Below the pieces are notes generated by a model. It had not been told where the DNA came from, searched no databases, and saw only the letters and a program-made list of their open reading frames with translations. A stretch of 19,659 bases of DNA. It comes from an uncultured Collinsella sp. Lineage in GTDB: Bacteria > Actinomycetota > Coriobacteriia > Coriobacteriales > Coriobacteriaceae. Position 1 is the first letter of the stretch; the number at the start of each line of letters is the position of its first letter. The DNA lies in contig URZR01000010.1 in NCBI GenBank assembly GCA_900552425.1, positions 1 to 19,659 of the forward strand, read 5' to 3'. Below, one piece after another: positions 1 to 8,598 of the stretch. The position numbers were made by a program, and so were the translations under genes.

Positions 1-2
1 CC

Positions 3-23
3 AGCGCATGAGCAGCGCTTTTT
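3..23 (+). terminator. Probable tail of a rho-independent terminator of an off-window gene
   Basis: A short inverted repeat, AGCGC (3-7) and GCGCT (15-19), is followed directly by a T-run (19-23). The stem may continue past the left edge of the window, so only the visible part can be judged. It would end a plus-strand gene lying to the left. Confidence 0.35.
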
Positions 24-163
24 AAAAGCCCACCGAGCTAATAATCAGTTTTGTTGCCAAACATTTTATCGGTCTGTCCAGTGTAAGTGCCCGCGCCCCC
101 AGATGGCCGCCGCGTCCGCCGTTGGGGATTACAAAGTTGCAATTGGGACGTTCGCCCTGTCTT

Positions 164-192
164 TTGGCAGGTCGGCGGCGTATCCTTATAAC
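164..192 (+). promoter_or_regulatory. Candidate sigma-A-type promoter for the CmpB-like gene
   Basis: TTGGCA (164-169) and TATAAC (187-192) are separated by exactly 17 nt, placing a start of transcription near 199. The ribosome binding site at 205-212 follows immediately, giving a leader of about 20 nt. Seen by eye; not scored against a matrix. Confidence 0.45.
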
Positions 193-218
193 CTACAACA
201 AAGCGAGAAAGGTTCTGT

Positions 219-1448
219 ATGGATCGAAACGAACTCGACCCCAGCGTCCCCAGCGCCACAGAGGTCAAGAAGATTCCCCTCATCATTAAGGTGTACGCCG
301 TCCTGTGCATCCTTTCCGGCGTGGGCACGCTCCCGTCGGTCGCTGCCTTTATGTGGCAGGTCATCACGGCACTTGTTAACGGCAACGCCACCGAAAAGCT
401 CGGCGACAACACGCTCGTCGCAGTCGGCCTTATCGTCGCCGGCATCATGCTCTCTGCGGCAAGTGCCGTCATCTTAATCATCTTTGGCCTGGACCTTATC
501 AAAAACCAGCGCCGCAACGCCGCCCGCCTGTCCTACATCCTTATTGCATTCACCGTCGTCGAGCTTTTGGTCGACGTGATGCTCCAGGGCATCGGGCCCT
601 TCCTGCTGCGTCCCGCGATCCAGCTCGGCATCCTTGTTGCACTTTCGGCAACCGTCGACCCCACGCTGCGTCAGGAGCGCGAACTGCAGCGCCGCCTGCA
701 GGAGATGCTCGACCGCGACGCCGCCGCCGAGGGCATGCTCGGCCGCGATGAAACCGGCGAGGGCTACATCAAGCTCAACTACTTCAACCTGTTCTGGGTG
801 TTCTTTGTCTGCTGCATACTCGGCCTGATCGCCGAGGACATCTGGCACATGACGGTCGACGACCCGGGCGTCTATCAGAACCGCGCCGGCATGCTGTTTG
901 GCCCCTTCAGCCCCATCTACGGATTTGGCGCCGTGCTCATGACCATGGTGCTTAACCGCTTCTACAAAAAGAACCCCATCATCATTTTCCTGGTGAGCGC
1001 CCTGCTCGGCGCCAGCTTTGAGGTGTTCGTGGGCTGGTTTATGCAGACCGCGTTTGGCGTGGTCTCGTGGAGCTACTCGCACATAACGCTGTTCGGTTTG
1101 CCCGATCCGCTCGTGGTCCTCACGGGCGGACGCACCTGCACGGGCTTCGCCTGCCTGTGGGGCCTGGGCGGCCTCATCTGGATCAAGCTGCTGCTGCCGA
1201 GGCTGCTTAAGCTTATCAACAAGATCCCCTGGAAGAGCCGCTACTCGGCCACCGTCATCTTTACCGTTATCATGCTGGTCGACGGCGTCATGACGCTGCA
1301 GTCGCTCGACTACTGGTACCAGCGCGTTAACGGCACGGAGCCGGACATTCCCGTCGCACAGTTCTACGGAGAGCACTTCGATAACGAGTACATGGAAAAC
1401 CGCTTCCAGAGCATGACCATGAGCCCCAAGGATGCGACGCGCGTGTAG
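219..1448 (+). CDS. Polytopic membrane protein, putative ABC transporter permease (CmpB-like family)
   Basis: A 409-residue integral membrane protein. Hydrophobic segments lie at about residues 20-50, 65-94, 103-145, 188-208, 225-247, 252-280, 310-332 and 343-362. A charged, helical stretch at about 146-185, rich in Arg and Glu, looks cytoplasmic or coiled. The C-terminal half carries the run LFGPFSPIYGFGA (226-238), followed by ASFEVFVGW and GRTCTGFACLWGL. These are typical of the family annotated 'putative ABC transporter permease' (PF06541-type). No ATPase partner is nearby and the transport role is not established for the family, so the name should be read as a family label only. The start is supported by GAGAAAGG (205-212), six nt before the ATG. 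The gene stands alone between its own promoter and a bidirectional terminator. Confidence 0.75.
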   Translation: MDRNELDPSVPSATEVKKIPLIIKVYAVLCILSGVGTLPSVAAFMWQVITALVNGNATEKLGDNTLVAVGLIVAGIMLSAASAVILIIFGLDLIKNQRRNAARLSYILIAFTVVELLVDVMLQGIGPFLLRPAIQLGILVALSATVDPTLRQERELQRRLQEMLDRDAAAEGMLGRDETGEGYIKLNYFNLFWVFFVCCILGLIAEDIWHMTVDDPGVYQNRAGMLFGPFSPIYGFGAVLMTMVLNRFYKKNPIIIFLVSALLGASFEVFVGWFMQTAFGVVSWSYSHITLFGLPDPLVVLTGGRTCTGFACLWGLGGLIWIKLLLPRLLKLINKIPWKSRYSATVIFTVIMLVDGVMTLQSLDYWYQRVNGTEPDIPVAQFYGEHFDNEYMENRFQSMTMSPKDATRV

Positions 1449-1469
1449 CGCCCACCGCGCCCAAAACGC

Positions 1470-1508
1470 AAAATGCCCGCCGGTATCACACGTACCGGTG
1501 GGCATTTT
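1470..1508. terminator. Bidirectional rho-independent terminator between convergent genes
   Basis: A 16-bp stem (1470-1485 with 1493-1508; one G-T wobble on the plus strand) encloses a 7-nt loop. The arms start with AAAA and end with TTTT, so a U-tract follows the hairpin on both strands. It serves the plus-strand membrane protein gene (stop 1448) and the minus-strand MoaE-like gene (stop 1539). Confidence 0.88.
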
Positions 1509-1538
1509 TATAAACGATCCTTCTATCGACGCAAGCCT

Positions 1539-1955
1539 CTACGCCTCGCGCTCGACCTCACTCACGCATTCGTTCTTAATGGTGCCAACGAGCGCCTGCA
1601 GCGCATCGACCACGTGCGGGCGAATGTCCCCGCCGATGAGCACGAGCATGATGTCGTCACCTACGGCAAGCTCGCCGCTTGCCAGCCACACACGCACATA
1701 GCCGATACCCGGCATCGCACGCGTCGCCTCGATAGCAGACCGTACCTTTTCGGCGTCGTAGTCAAAGACCATGCCGCCCACCCTGTGGCCTGGCGCCACG
1801 CCATCGGTCTCGACTCCGCGCACCTCGGCCTTGGGCGTCGCGCGCACCACACCGTTATGCGTCAGATACATCCCACAGCCTGCCGCCGAAGCATCGGCCT
1901 TGGCCTCGCGCAGCCAAGCATCAATCGAAGGCATCAATTTGCCACTCTCGAGCAT
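1539..1955 (-). CDS. Divergent MoaE-like protein (molybdopterin synthase large-subunit family)
   Basis: A small soluble protein of 138 residues from the second of two consecutive ATGs. AAGGGAG (1961-1967) lies 5 nt from the second ATG but only 2 nt from the first at 1958, so the second is preferred. The overall pattern resembles MoaE (PF02391): an N-terminal 'G(M/V)YLTHNGVVR' strand, a central strand 'GIGYVRVWLASGELAVGDDIM', and a C-terminal helix 'VDALQALVGTIK'. MoaE inserts sulfur into precursor Z together with MoaD. However, the usual HR pair after the central strand and the C-terminal WK(K/R)E lysine are not seen; the tail reads NECVSEVEREA. The protein may therefore be a paralogue with another role. 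No other molybdenum cofactor gene is in the window. The gene is probably the last of a purE-sortase-moaE-like transcription unit. Confidence 0.6.
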   Translation of the reverse strand: MLESGKLMPSIDAWLREAKADASAAGCGMYLTHNGVVRATPKAEVRGVETDGVAPGHRVGGMVFDYDAEKVRSAIEATRAMPGIGYVRVWLASGELAVGDDIMLVLIGGDIRPHVVDALQALVGTIKNECVSEVEREA

Positions 1956-1976
1956 CATTTCTCCCTTACCGTCGTC

Positions 1977-2013
1977 GAGTAGCCAATTTGGGACGGGGCC
2001 TTTTTAGCTACTC
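1977..2013. repeat. Inverted repeat GAGTAGC/GCTACTC in the sortase to MoaE-like gap
   Basis: GAGTAGC (1977-1983) and GCTACTC (2007-2013) are perfect inverted arms separated by 23 nt that contain a GGGACGGGGCC run and five T. On the minus strand it lies just after the sortase stop and upstream of the MoaE-like start. It does not look like a standard terminator because the loop is long and no U-run follows the minus-strand hairpin. Its role is unknown. Confidence 0.3.
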
Positions 2014-2022
2014 TCGAACAAC

Positions 2023-3021
2023 TTATTCCTCGACCGGCGTGAGCACCATGACGGCGCGTGTGTTGCTCAGCGACAGCGAACGACAGGTCACGAGCGTTAC
2101 AACCTTAGTTGCCGAAGCGGCACGATCGGTGGCATCACTCGCCACGGCAGAGGCACCGTCGAGCATCTCGGACAGGTAGTTCTTGAGTCCGTCGTCGCCC
2201 TCAAAATTGGTCGTGCGCGCCTTGGCATACGTGTCCTCGACCACCTTGGTCGCCAGCGGACGCAACTTATACGTCGCATCGCGCGTGATGTAGTACACAT
2301 ATTCAATGCTATCGAACGTTGCCTGGTCAGTCGTATCCGAAATCACGTTGAACATCGACCCATCGTTCATATGGTGGCCGTAGATCGTGGTCTGCTGGTC
2401 GACCATTCCCGGCGCGGTGTCATCGCTATCCAAGAAGATGGCACCCGAGGCGTTAGACGTGCCATCGAACAGCGTGTTGAGGTATTTGGAGTTGTTGTTG
2501 GTCTGCACCACGGGATAGTTGATGTTGGTTCCCGGCACGTAAATCCAACCCACAATCTCGGGGTTCGTCTGAGCAAGCGCATCAAAGTCGATAATCGGCA
2601 CGCCGCTGGCGTCCTTATCGCTTACATATTGCTTCTCGATTTTCTGATACGAATCGCTCGCCTGCTTATAGCCAATCTGGGCATTAATAAAAATAGCGGC
2701 GGCGGCGACAATCAGACCGATACCGATGATGATGAGCAGAATGGGAATAATGGAGTGGCGCTTTTTGCGCGGCGGCTCGGTGCGATCCGACGGCGCGGCA
2801 TGCGATGAAGACCGGGGCGGCTTCTTAGCGGAGCTATAAGACGAAGGACGATATGCGGCCGGCGCGTCCTGTCGACGATGCGTCGCCGGTGTCACGGGGC
2901 GCGGCGCGCGCGGCTGCTGAGGAGAGGATGTCCGACCCTGCTGTGCCGCACGGGCAGCACCCGGCTTCGACGGATCGGGAATCTGAGAAGCCTTGAATCG
3001 TTTTCCCTGATAATCGGACAT
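2023..3021 (-). CDS. srtB: Class B sortase
   Basis: A membrane-anchored cysteine transpeptidase that joins wall-sorted proteins to peptidoglycan or to pilin-like partners. Of 332 residues, about 90 at the N terminus are rich in Pro, Ser, Arg and Lys and probably cytoplasmic. A single membrane helix follows at about 91-112, then the extracellular sortase fold. Visible motifs are VGWIYVPGTNINYPVVQ (157-173), typical of class B, YGHH with catalytic His216, TLVTC with catalytic Cys313, and TRAVM with Arg322. The start is supported by AAGGAG 4 nt before the ATG. The gene begins 35 nt after the purE stop codon and is likely cotranscribed with it. A surface protein with an IPNTG sorting signal is encoded 0.7 kb upstream on the same strand. 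Whether this sortase processes that protein cannot be told from sequence. Confidence 0.9.
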   Translation of the reverse strand: MSDYQGKRFKASQIPDPSKPGAARAAQQGRTSSPQQPRAPRPVTPATHRRQDAPAAYRPSSYSSAKKPPRSSSHAAPSDRTEPPRKKRHSIIPILLIIIGIGLIVAAAAIFINAQIGYKQASDSYQKIEKQYVSDKDASGVPIIDFDALAQTNPEIVGWIYVPGTNINYPVVQTNNNSKYLNTLFDGTSNASGAIFLDSDDTAPGMVDQQTTIYGHHMNDGSMFNVISDTTDQATFDSIEYVYYITRDATYKLRPLATKVVEDTYAKARTTNFEGDDGLKNYLSEMLDGASAVASDATDRAASATKVVTLVTCRSLSLSNTRAVMVLTPVEE

Positions 3022-3056
3022 GGCTCTCCTTATACTGCGGTGAAACGGCGGAACGC

Positions 3057-3521
3057 TTAGGCGTCAGCCATCTCCTGCTTCATCTTCTCGATAACCTTGC
3101 GGTACTCGGGGTCGCAAGCACCCAGAATCTGTGTGGCATAGATGGCGGCGTTCTTGGCACCGTTGATGGCAACGCAGGCCACGGGCACGCCCGAAGGCAT
3201 CTGCACCATCGACAGCAGCGAATCCATACCGCCCAGGTCACTCGTCTTCATAGGCACGCCGATAACCGGCAGCGGCGTAAAGGCAGCCACGACACCACCC
3301 AAGTGAGCGGCCTTGCCGGCGGCGGCGATAATCACTTTGATACCGCGATCGGCGGCAGTCGAAGCCCAGTCGTGGACCTTCGCCGGCGTGCGGTGCGCGC
3401 TCGCAATGACGAGCTCATAGGGCACACCCAGTGCCTCGAGCTCGGCGGTGCAGCCTTCCATAACGCCCAGATCGGACTTGGAACCCATGATGATCCCGAC
3501 AACCGGCTTTTGATCTGCCAT
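3057..3521 (-). CDS. purE: N5-carboxyaminoimidazole ribonucleotide mutase (PurE, class I)
   Basis: Cytosolic enzyme of de novo purine synthesis that converts N5-CAIR to CAIR. The 154-residue product has the class I signatures in order: GIIMGSKSD near the N terminus, ASAHRTP, AAGKAAHLGGVVAA and VIGVPMK. The length is normal for bacterial PurE. An in-frame TTG exists at 3527, but AGGAGG (3531-3536) lies 9 nt from the ATG at 3521 and only 3 nt from the TTG, so the ATG is chosen. PurK, the usual partner, is not in the window. The class B sortase gene follows after 35 nt, an unusual partner for a purine gene. Confidence 0.96.
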   Translation of the reverse strand: MADQKPVVGIIMGSKSDLGVMEGCTAELEALGVPYELVIASAHRTPAKVHDWASTAADRGIKVIIAAAGKAAHLGGVVAAFTPLPVIGVPMKTSDLGGMDSLLSMVQMPSGVPVACVAINGAKNAAIYATQILGACDPEYRKVIEKMKQEMADA

Positions 3522-3587
3522 AAACAAAGACCTCCTGTTGAGAGCGGCGACGCGGCGGATCCGCGACCCTTAACTGCAAATAAATCA

Positions 3588-3593
3588 AGTATA
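3588..3593 (-). promoter_or_regulatory. Possible -10 element upstream of purE
   Basis: On the minus strand TATACT lies 66 nt upstream of the purE ATG, in an AT-richer patch. I find no convincing -35 hexamer at 16-18 nt, so this is only a candidate. Confidence 0.25.
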
Positions 3594-3679
3594 GCCGCCG
3601 ATGCCGATGTGTTCGGCGGGAGACGGAATGCTTTGCGAGATTAAGGCCGAAGGGTCGGAGCTTTCCGCCTACATTCAAA

Positions 3680-3720
3680 AAGCGTGCCCACCGTCCTTGG
3701 GTGGGACGGCGGGCACGCTT
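3680..3720 (-). terminator. Rho-independent terminator of the GH31 gene
   Basis: A 17-bp stem (3680-3696 with 3704-3720) with a 7-nt loop, 18 nt after the GH31 stop codon. The single imperfect pair is a G-U wobble on the minus strand but A-C on the plus strand, and the minus strand continues into a TTTTT run. Both point to minus-strand use. Confidence 0.88.
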
Positions 3721-3738
3721 GCTTAGCTGTTGCTGGGG

Positions 3739-6700
3739 CTACTTGGCCTTGCTGCGACGATGGAAGAAAGCGCCGATCGCGGCGATGATGGCGCCAAGAC
3801 CACCGACGGTCACGACGGTCGCCGCCGTCTGGTCGCCGGTATTGGGGATCGCCGAACCGTTCTTCTTGCTGCCCTGGGCCTTGTCGCCTGCGGGCTTGCC
3901 CGCCTGGTTGCCGCCGTTCGAGCCATTGCCGGAACCCTGGTTGCCCGAGCCGCCCTGATTGCCGGAATCGGCATCCTTGAGGCTCTCAATAGCCAGCTTG
4001 AGCTGGTCATAGGCCGCCTGGAGCTGGGTGTCGGAAGCATTCTCATCACCCAAGACGTCCTCGGCGTAGGTAATGGCATCCGTCAGGGCCTTGACAGACT
4101 CGTCCGTCTTGCCCCTGGTGTCAGTCTCCTTCGCCTGCTTGACCAGGGCCTTGAGCTGCTTCTTAGTCGGATTCTCGACCGGGACCACCGGGGTCTTCTC
4201 GAGCGCGCCGCGGGCGCTCTCGAGCGCCCTGAGCGCCTGGTCGACCTCGTCCTGCGTGGCGTCCTCATCGCTCAAGATGGCGCGGGCGCTCGCCAGGGCG
4301 TTCTCGAGCGCCGTCCAGGAGGCCTCGGTGTAGTCACCGGCCTTGAGGTCGCCGGCAGCAACCTCGGCATCAACCTTTTCGATCGCGGTAGCGAGATCAT
4401 CCTTCGCCACCGGATCGGGGACGGCCGTACCGTAGAACTTGAGCTCCGCCATGCTGCAGTAGGCATCAACGTCGCCACCGCCGGCGTGAATCACCTTGAC
4501 GGTCACGTAGCGACCGCGCGCGGCGCCAAAGCTCATCTGCTTCCAGTCGCCACGGTCGGTGAGCACGCGGCCGTCGTTGTCGAAGGCGAACGTACCCATC
4601 GACGCGGCGGTGCCCATCTCATAACCGTCGGCAGTGTCGGAGACCAGTATCTCGGCCTCGAAGATATCGCCGTTAGTGCCGCCGTCCTGGCGCGGCAGGA
4701 ATGTAACGTCGGTGAGATCGTAGTCGCGGCCCAGGTCGACACTCAGATACTGGGGCATACCGGTCCCATGGGCCCAGTCGCTGTGCCAAAGCGTCCGCTC
4801 GTCGCCGTCGAGAGCGTTGACGGCGTTGCTGCCCTCGTAGTCGGCCTCACTCGAGAAGTCGGCCACCTTGACGTTCTTGCGGTTCTCGGGCGTGTTGATG
4901 AGGATCTTCTCATCGACAGGGCGCATCTTGAGGCCGTCGATTGCCTTCTCGATCTTGGCAGTGGCGTCTGCGACATCCTTCTTGCTATAGCTGCCCTGGC
5001 CGCTGTCGAGGAGCTTCCGAGCCGCCTCGACCGCAGTGGTGAGAGCTGCATAGGAATCCTTGGTGTAGACGGACTCGCTGTAGCCCGCGGCCTTGGAAAG
5101 CGCTGCCACGAGCGCAGAGGTATCGACACCAGCCTTGACCTCGACCTCATAGGATGCGGTCTTGGAGGGGTCGAGTACCGACGCCACCGTGATCTTTGCC
5201 TTGCCGGCCTTGTTGGCACGCAGGTAGTAGCTCACGCTATCGCCAGCCTGAACAGCGGAGACGCTTACCACAGAGGGGTCGGAGCTCTCGACCGTCACAT
5301 AGGGGTAGCCAGCGCTCTCAGGCGTAGCCTTGGCGTCGACGGGCGTAATGTCGCCTTCAAAGAACTCGGTCTGGTTCTTGCCTAGCTCGACACCCTCGAT
5401 GGCCTCGACACCCTGCGTGTAGTTGAAGTTGACCTCACGCAGTGTGAGCATCTGGTCACCCGATGCCTCAAGCGGCGTGACCTCGACCTTGGTCGCCTTC
5501 TTGCCCTTGTTCTCGGCAGAGAGGTCAAAGGCGTAGCGAGCCAGGAAGGAATCGTACTCCCCGCCCGCGAACTCTTGGATCGAGCCATCCTCGAACGTCA
5601 CGACGGCCTTGATCTTCTGTACGGTTCCGTTGCCGCCGTTGCGGTTAACGACCTCGACGCTATCGAGTTTCGACGGCGTCTTAAATGCGAATGTCATCGT
5701 GGTGGGAAGCTTCACGTAACTCGGTAGCTTACCCTCGCTGTCCCAGTTGCCACTCCAGTTCCACAGGAACTCAAAGCCGTTGTCGCCCTCGTTATTATCG
5801 AACAGCGCGTTATAGCTCTTCTGCTGGATAAGTTTCTCGACGTTGGTCCCGTCGTCGGTCGTGAGCTCATCGTTGGTCATCGTGATGTTGAAGGCATCCT
5901 GGGCGTACTCGGCGACCGTTGGCTGAGGAACGTCCGGCATCGTCACCGTGCCGTCGCTCGCAAACTCAAGTGCGTCGCATGCCGGGCCGATAAGCCAAGA
6001 TGTCGAGGGCAGTTCGACCTTTCCGGCGGTCTTGGCCTTGAGCTTGAAACTCGCCACCGCGCCAGTACCGTTGTAGAGCTTGCCATCGCCGCGGTTGGCA
6101 AAGGCGAGATTGATAGTCTGCGTTCCGTCCACGAACTGGACCTTCTCGCGAGACAGGTTCTCCATGCCGGCAGTCGAGCCGTCCTGCGCGATGCTCTCGG
6201 ACACAAACTCGAACTGGTCGCTCTTGAAGTTGACGAGGGCACCCAGGGCGTTGACGTTCTTGGCGTCGGCCGCATAGACATCAACGGTGATCTCATCACC
6301 GGCCTCGACCTCGGTCTTGCTCGGAATCACCGCGAGCGAACCTGCGACCTTGCCCTTTTGTTTAGTGCCGCCGTCAAGACCCGCCATGGTGAACGAGTAA
6401 TCGTAGACGTCGTAAACGCCGTTATCGTTGAGGTCGGCGAAGTGGTCGCGGATCTGCGAACCGAACGTCGGGGTATCGGGCTCGCGATTCTCGAGGCCCA
6501 GATAGTTCTTCATGTTGGAGTAGTCTCCGTCGGAGATCGTGGCCTTGTTGAGGTTGGAGCCCACGGCGAAGCCATCCGTGCCGTCGGTCTTGTAGATGGC
6601 AATCTCGGACGCGGAGAAGAAATTGCCGACCGAGGCGAGCGGTGTCATGCGCACGTAACGAGCGGCCACGGTGCCGTCAAACGCTACCGTCTTACAATCA

Positions 6701-8469
6701 GCGGAACGTGCCCAATCGACCTCCTGGCTCGTCCAGTGGACGCCATCGAGACTCGTCTCAACACGCATCTTGGTCACGGTGCCGTTGCCGGCGTCATCGC
6801 GCGGATAGTACTCGAGCTTATCGAGCTTGTAAGCGCGTCCATAGTCAACGGTAAGCGCCTTGCCCAGATCGTTGCCACCGGAGTGGAAACCGCCGTCGCC
6901 CGACTGGAACTCATGGTCGAAGGCGAGCTCGGCCTTATGGCTGCCGTAAAGTGAGCCCTCCCAGGTGATTTCCTCGGCGTCGGGGACGTTCCGCCACGGA
7001 TCGAGTGCGGAGTTCGCCTCGAGCACATCGCTCCAGGCGGAGTAACCTTCGGCGTTGCGCGAACGAATCTGGTAGGTGTGCTTGCTATTGTAGGCGAGGT
7101 CGGTGTGCGTGAACTCGGCCGCATCACCCACGGCAAACACAGTGCCGTCGACCTTAAGGTCGTAGGAGGTAGCACCATCGACCTTTCCCCAGGTGAGCTT
7201 GATGCTCGTTGGGGTCGTGGCGTCCTCGGGGGCAGTAAGGTTCGTGGGTGCGGAGAGGTTCTCGTTGAGGCGATCGGCTGTGAGCGTGGCGTCGGCGTTC
7301 ACGAAACCGCCCAGCTCAAGCGTCTGCGCCGCTGCAGCAACATCGGTCTTCGCGAACTTGACGTAGACCTTGGGGTTCGTGGTGATCTTGGTGTTGTTAA
7401 AGCTCTCGCCCTGCTCGGCCTCGGTGCCGTCCGCATCGCTGCCGTAGTGGTTGAGGTTGGGGGTCTCGCTGTAGAAGTAGACCGCCTGGCCGGCCTCGGG
7501 GGTCGCGGCGTCAAAGGTCTCCTGCGAGTCGACCTCAACCACGTTGAGTGCGGATCCGCCGTTCTTGGCGACAACGCTCGTGGGCTTGGCGGACACATTG
7601 GCCACGAAGGTCGTGGTGCGGTTGGAGTCGTAGCCGTTGTAGCCGCCCTGCGAGGCCTCGGCGGTAAAGGTCGCGGTGCCGCCTGCGGCCTTGGAGCTGT
7701 AGACGGTGCTCACATGCTCACCGTAGGAGATATTGTCGATCGTGCCGTAGGAATCGTCCTCAGTCGTGTTGTTCTCGATGGAGGAGCCGTCGTCCTCGTA
7801 CTGCGTAAAGGTGCCGTCGCCCTCGGTGGCGAAGAACTCGACGATACGCTGGCTGCGGTCGGTACCCTTGGCGTTGGTGTCGCTCACGGCCTCGGGGTTG
7901 TTGTTCTCGGCGTACATCGGCACGATAGCGTTGGCCTTCACAAACAGCGGCAGCTTCCAAAGCGGAGCCTCGTAGTTGTTGAGAACCTGGCCGCCGCGAT
8001 ACTGCTTACCCGAGAAGTAATCGATCCAGATGGTGGGATTCTCGTCGGTGCCGTAGTTGGGGAGGTAAATCCCATTGCGAATGTCGTTGCCGTTCTCGTC
8101 TGCCTGGGTATCCTGATACACCGGTGCCACTAGGAAGTTCTCACCGAACATATACTGGTACTGCGTCGAAGTGCTTGCGGCGTACTCGGAGTTGTCGGAA
8201 AGCAGCATGGCGCGGATCATGGGCAGGCCGGCATCGCCGTTACCCGTGTCGATGTTGGCCGCCGAGGCCGCGCTCGTGTAGATATAGGGCATGAGCTGCG
8301 CCTTGAGCTTGAGGTAGAAGCGCGAGATGCCTGTGTAGGGATCGCCGTGCGTCATGGGCGATTTACGGTAGGTGCCCCAACCGTCCATGTCAAGCATAGA
8401 GGGCGTGAACGTCTTCCACTGGTAGTCACGCGCAGAGATGATGGGGTCGCCGCCAAAGATGCCATCCAT
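3739..8469 (-). CDS. 3' fragment: rest of GH31, binding modules and IPNTG wall anchor
   Basis: The part after the TAG; 8469 is the first ATG in frame (within SDMDGIFGG), but no ribosome binding site precedes it and there is no signal peptide, so independent expression is doubtful. Modules by local residue number: rest of the barrel and C-domain 1-345, fibronectin III 407-487, F5/8 type C 488-626, dockerin-like EF-hand loop DLNDNGVYDVYDY about 679-691, cohesin-like 708-838, F5/8-like 855-1018, Ig-like 1023-1113, FIVAR 1116-1181, F5/8 type C 1188-1348, FIVAR 1355-1425 and 1434-1499. A Gly/Asn/Ser/Gln linker (1501-1537) leads to IPNTG (1541-1545), a hydrophobic helix (about 1550-1567) and HRRSKAK. 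This is a standard sortase sorting signal. The module content resembles large Clostridium and Bifidobacterium surface glycosidases. Confidence 0.75.
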   Translation of the reverse strand: MDGIFGGDPIISARDYQWKTFTPSMLDMDGWGTYRKSPMTHGDPYTGISRFYLKLKAQLMPYIYTSAASAANIDTGNGDAGLPMIRAMLLSDNSEYAASTSTQYQYMFGENFLVAPVYQDTQADENGNDIRNGIYLPNYGTDENPTIWIDYFSGKQYRGGQVLNNYEAPLWKLPLFVKANAIVPMYAENNNPEAVSDTNAKGTDRSQRIVEFFATEGDGTFTQYEDDGSSIENNTTEDDSYGTIDNISYGEHVSTVYSSKAAGGTATFTAEASQGGYNGYDSNRTTTFVANVSAKPTSVVAKNGGSALNVVEVDSQETFDAATPEAGQAVYFYSETPNLNHYGSDADGTEAEQGESFNNTKITTNPKVYVKFAKTDVAAAAQTLELGGFVNADATLTADRLNENLSAPTNLTAPEDATTPTSIKLTWGKVDGATSYDLKVDGTVFAVGDAAEFTHTDLAYNSKHTYQIRSRNAEGYSAWSDVLEANSALDPWRNVPDAEEITWEGSLYGSHKAELAFDHEFQSGDGGFHSGGNDLGKALTVDYGRAYKLDKLEYYPRDDAGNGTVTKMRVETSLDGVHWTSQEVDWARSADCKTVAFDGTVAARYVRMTPLASVGNFFSASEIAIYKTDGTDGFAVGSNLNKATISDGDYSNMKNYLGLENREPDTPTFGSQIRDHFADLNDNGVYDVYDYSFTMAGLDGGTKQKGKVAGSLAVIPSKTEVEAGDEITVDVYAADAKNVNALGALVNFKSDQFEFVSESIAQDGSTAGMENLSREKVQFVDGTQTINLAFANRGDGKLYNGTGAVASFKLKAKTAGKVELPSTSWLIGPACDALEFASDGTVTMPDVPQPTVAEYAQDAFNITMTNDELTTDDGTNVEKLIQQKSYNALFDNNEGDNGFEFLWNWSGNWDSEGKLPSYVKLPTTMTFAFKTPSKLDSVEVVNRNGGNGTVQKIKAVVTFEDGSIQEFAGGEYDSFLARYAFDLSAENKGKKATKVEVTPLEASGDQMLTLREVNFNYTQGVEAIEGVELGKNQTEFFEGDITPVDAKATPESAGYPYVTVESSDPSVVSVSAVQAGDSVSYYLRANKAGKAKITVASVLDPSKTASYEVEVKAGVDTSALVAALSKAAGYSESVYTKDSYAALTTAVEAARKLLDSGQGSYSKKDVADATAKIEKAIDGLKMRPVDEKILINTPENRKNVKVADFSSEADYEGSNAVNALDGDERTLWHSDWAHGTGMPQYLSVDLGRDYDLTDVTFLPRQDGGTNGDIFEAEILVSDTADGYEMGTAASMGTFAFDNDGRVLTDRGDWKQMSFGAARGRYVTVKVIHAGGGDVDAYCSMAELKFYGTAVPDPVAKDDLATAIEKVDAEVAAGDLKAGDYTEASWTALENALASARAILSDEDATQDEVDQALRALESARGALEKTPVVPVENPTKKQLKALVKQAKETDTRGKTDESVKALTDAITYAEDVLGDENASDTQLQAAYDQLKLAIESLKDADSGNQGGSGNQGSGNGSNGGNQAGKPAGDKAQGSKKNGSAIPNTGDQTAATVVTVGGLGAIIAAIGAFFHRRSKAK

Positions 8470-8598
8470 GTCGGAGCCGATGTTGGGGTTGCCCGAAAGA
8501 CTCTGACCGATATACGTGGGGATATGGAAGCGAATGTACTCCCAGTTACCGCCATACTGGTCGCCGGTCCAAATGCCACCAAAGCGCTGCGTGCCGGC

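Noticed and set aside
474..1505. 343-codon minus-strand frame opposite the CmpB-like gene
   Set aside because: It crosses the bidirectional terminator and has no family features, while the plus-strand frame gives a coherent membrane protein with promoter and ribosome binding site.
3730..5385. Long open frame (551 codons) on the plus strand opposite the GH31 C-terminal modules
   Set aside because: Antisense to well-defined FIVAR, F5/8 and sorting-signal modules; no ribosome binding site or domain, same composition bias as other shadows.
8470..8598. Frameshift or small insertion as the cause of the GH31 break
   Set aside because: Hand translation shows the upstream and downstream parts are in the same frame and the 43 codons between TAG and the next ATG match GH31; only the single codon is wrong.
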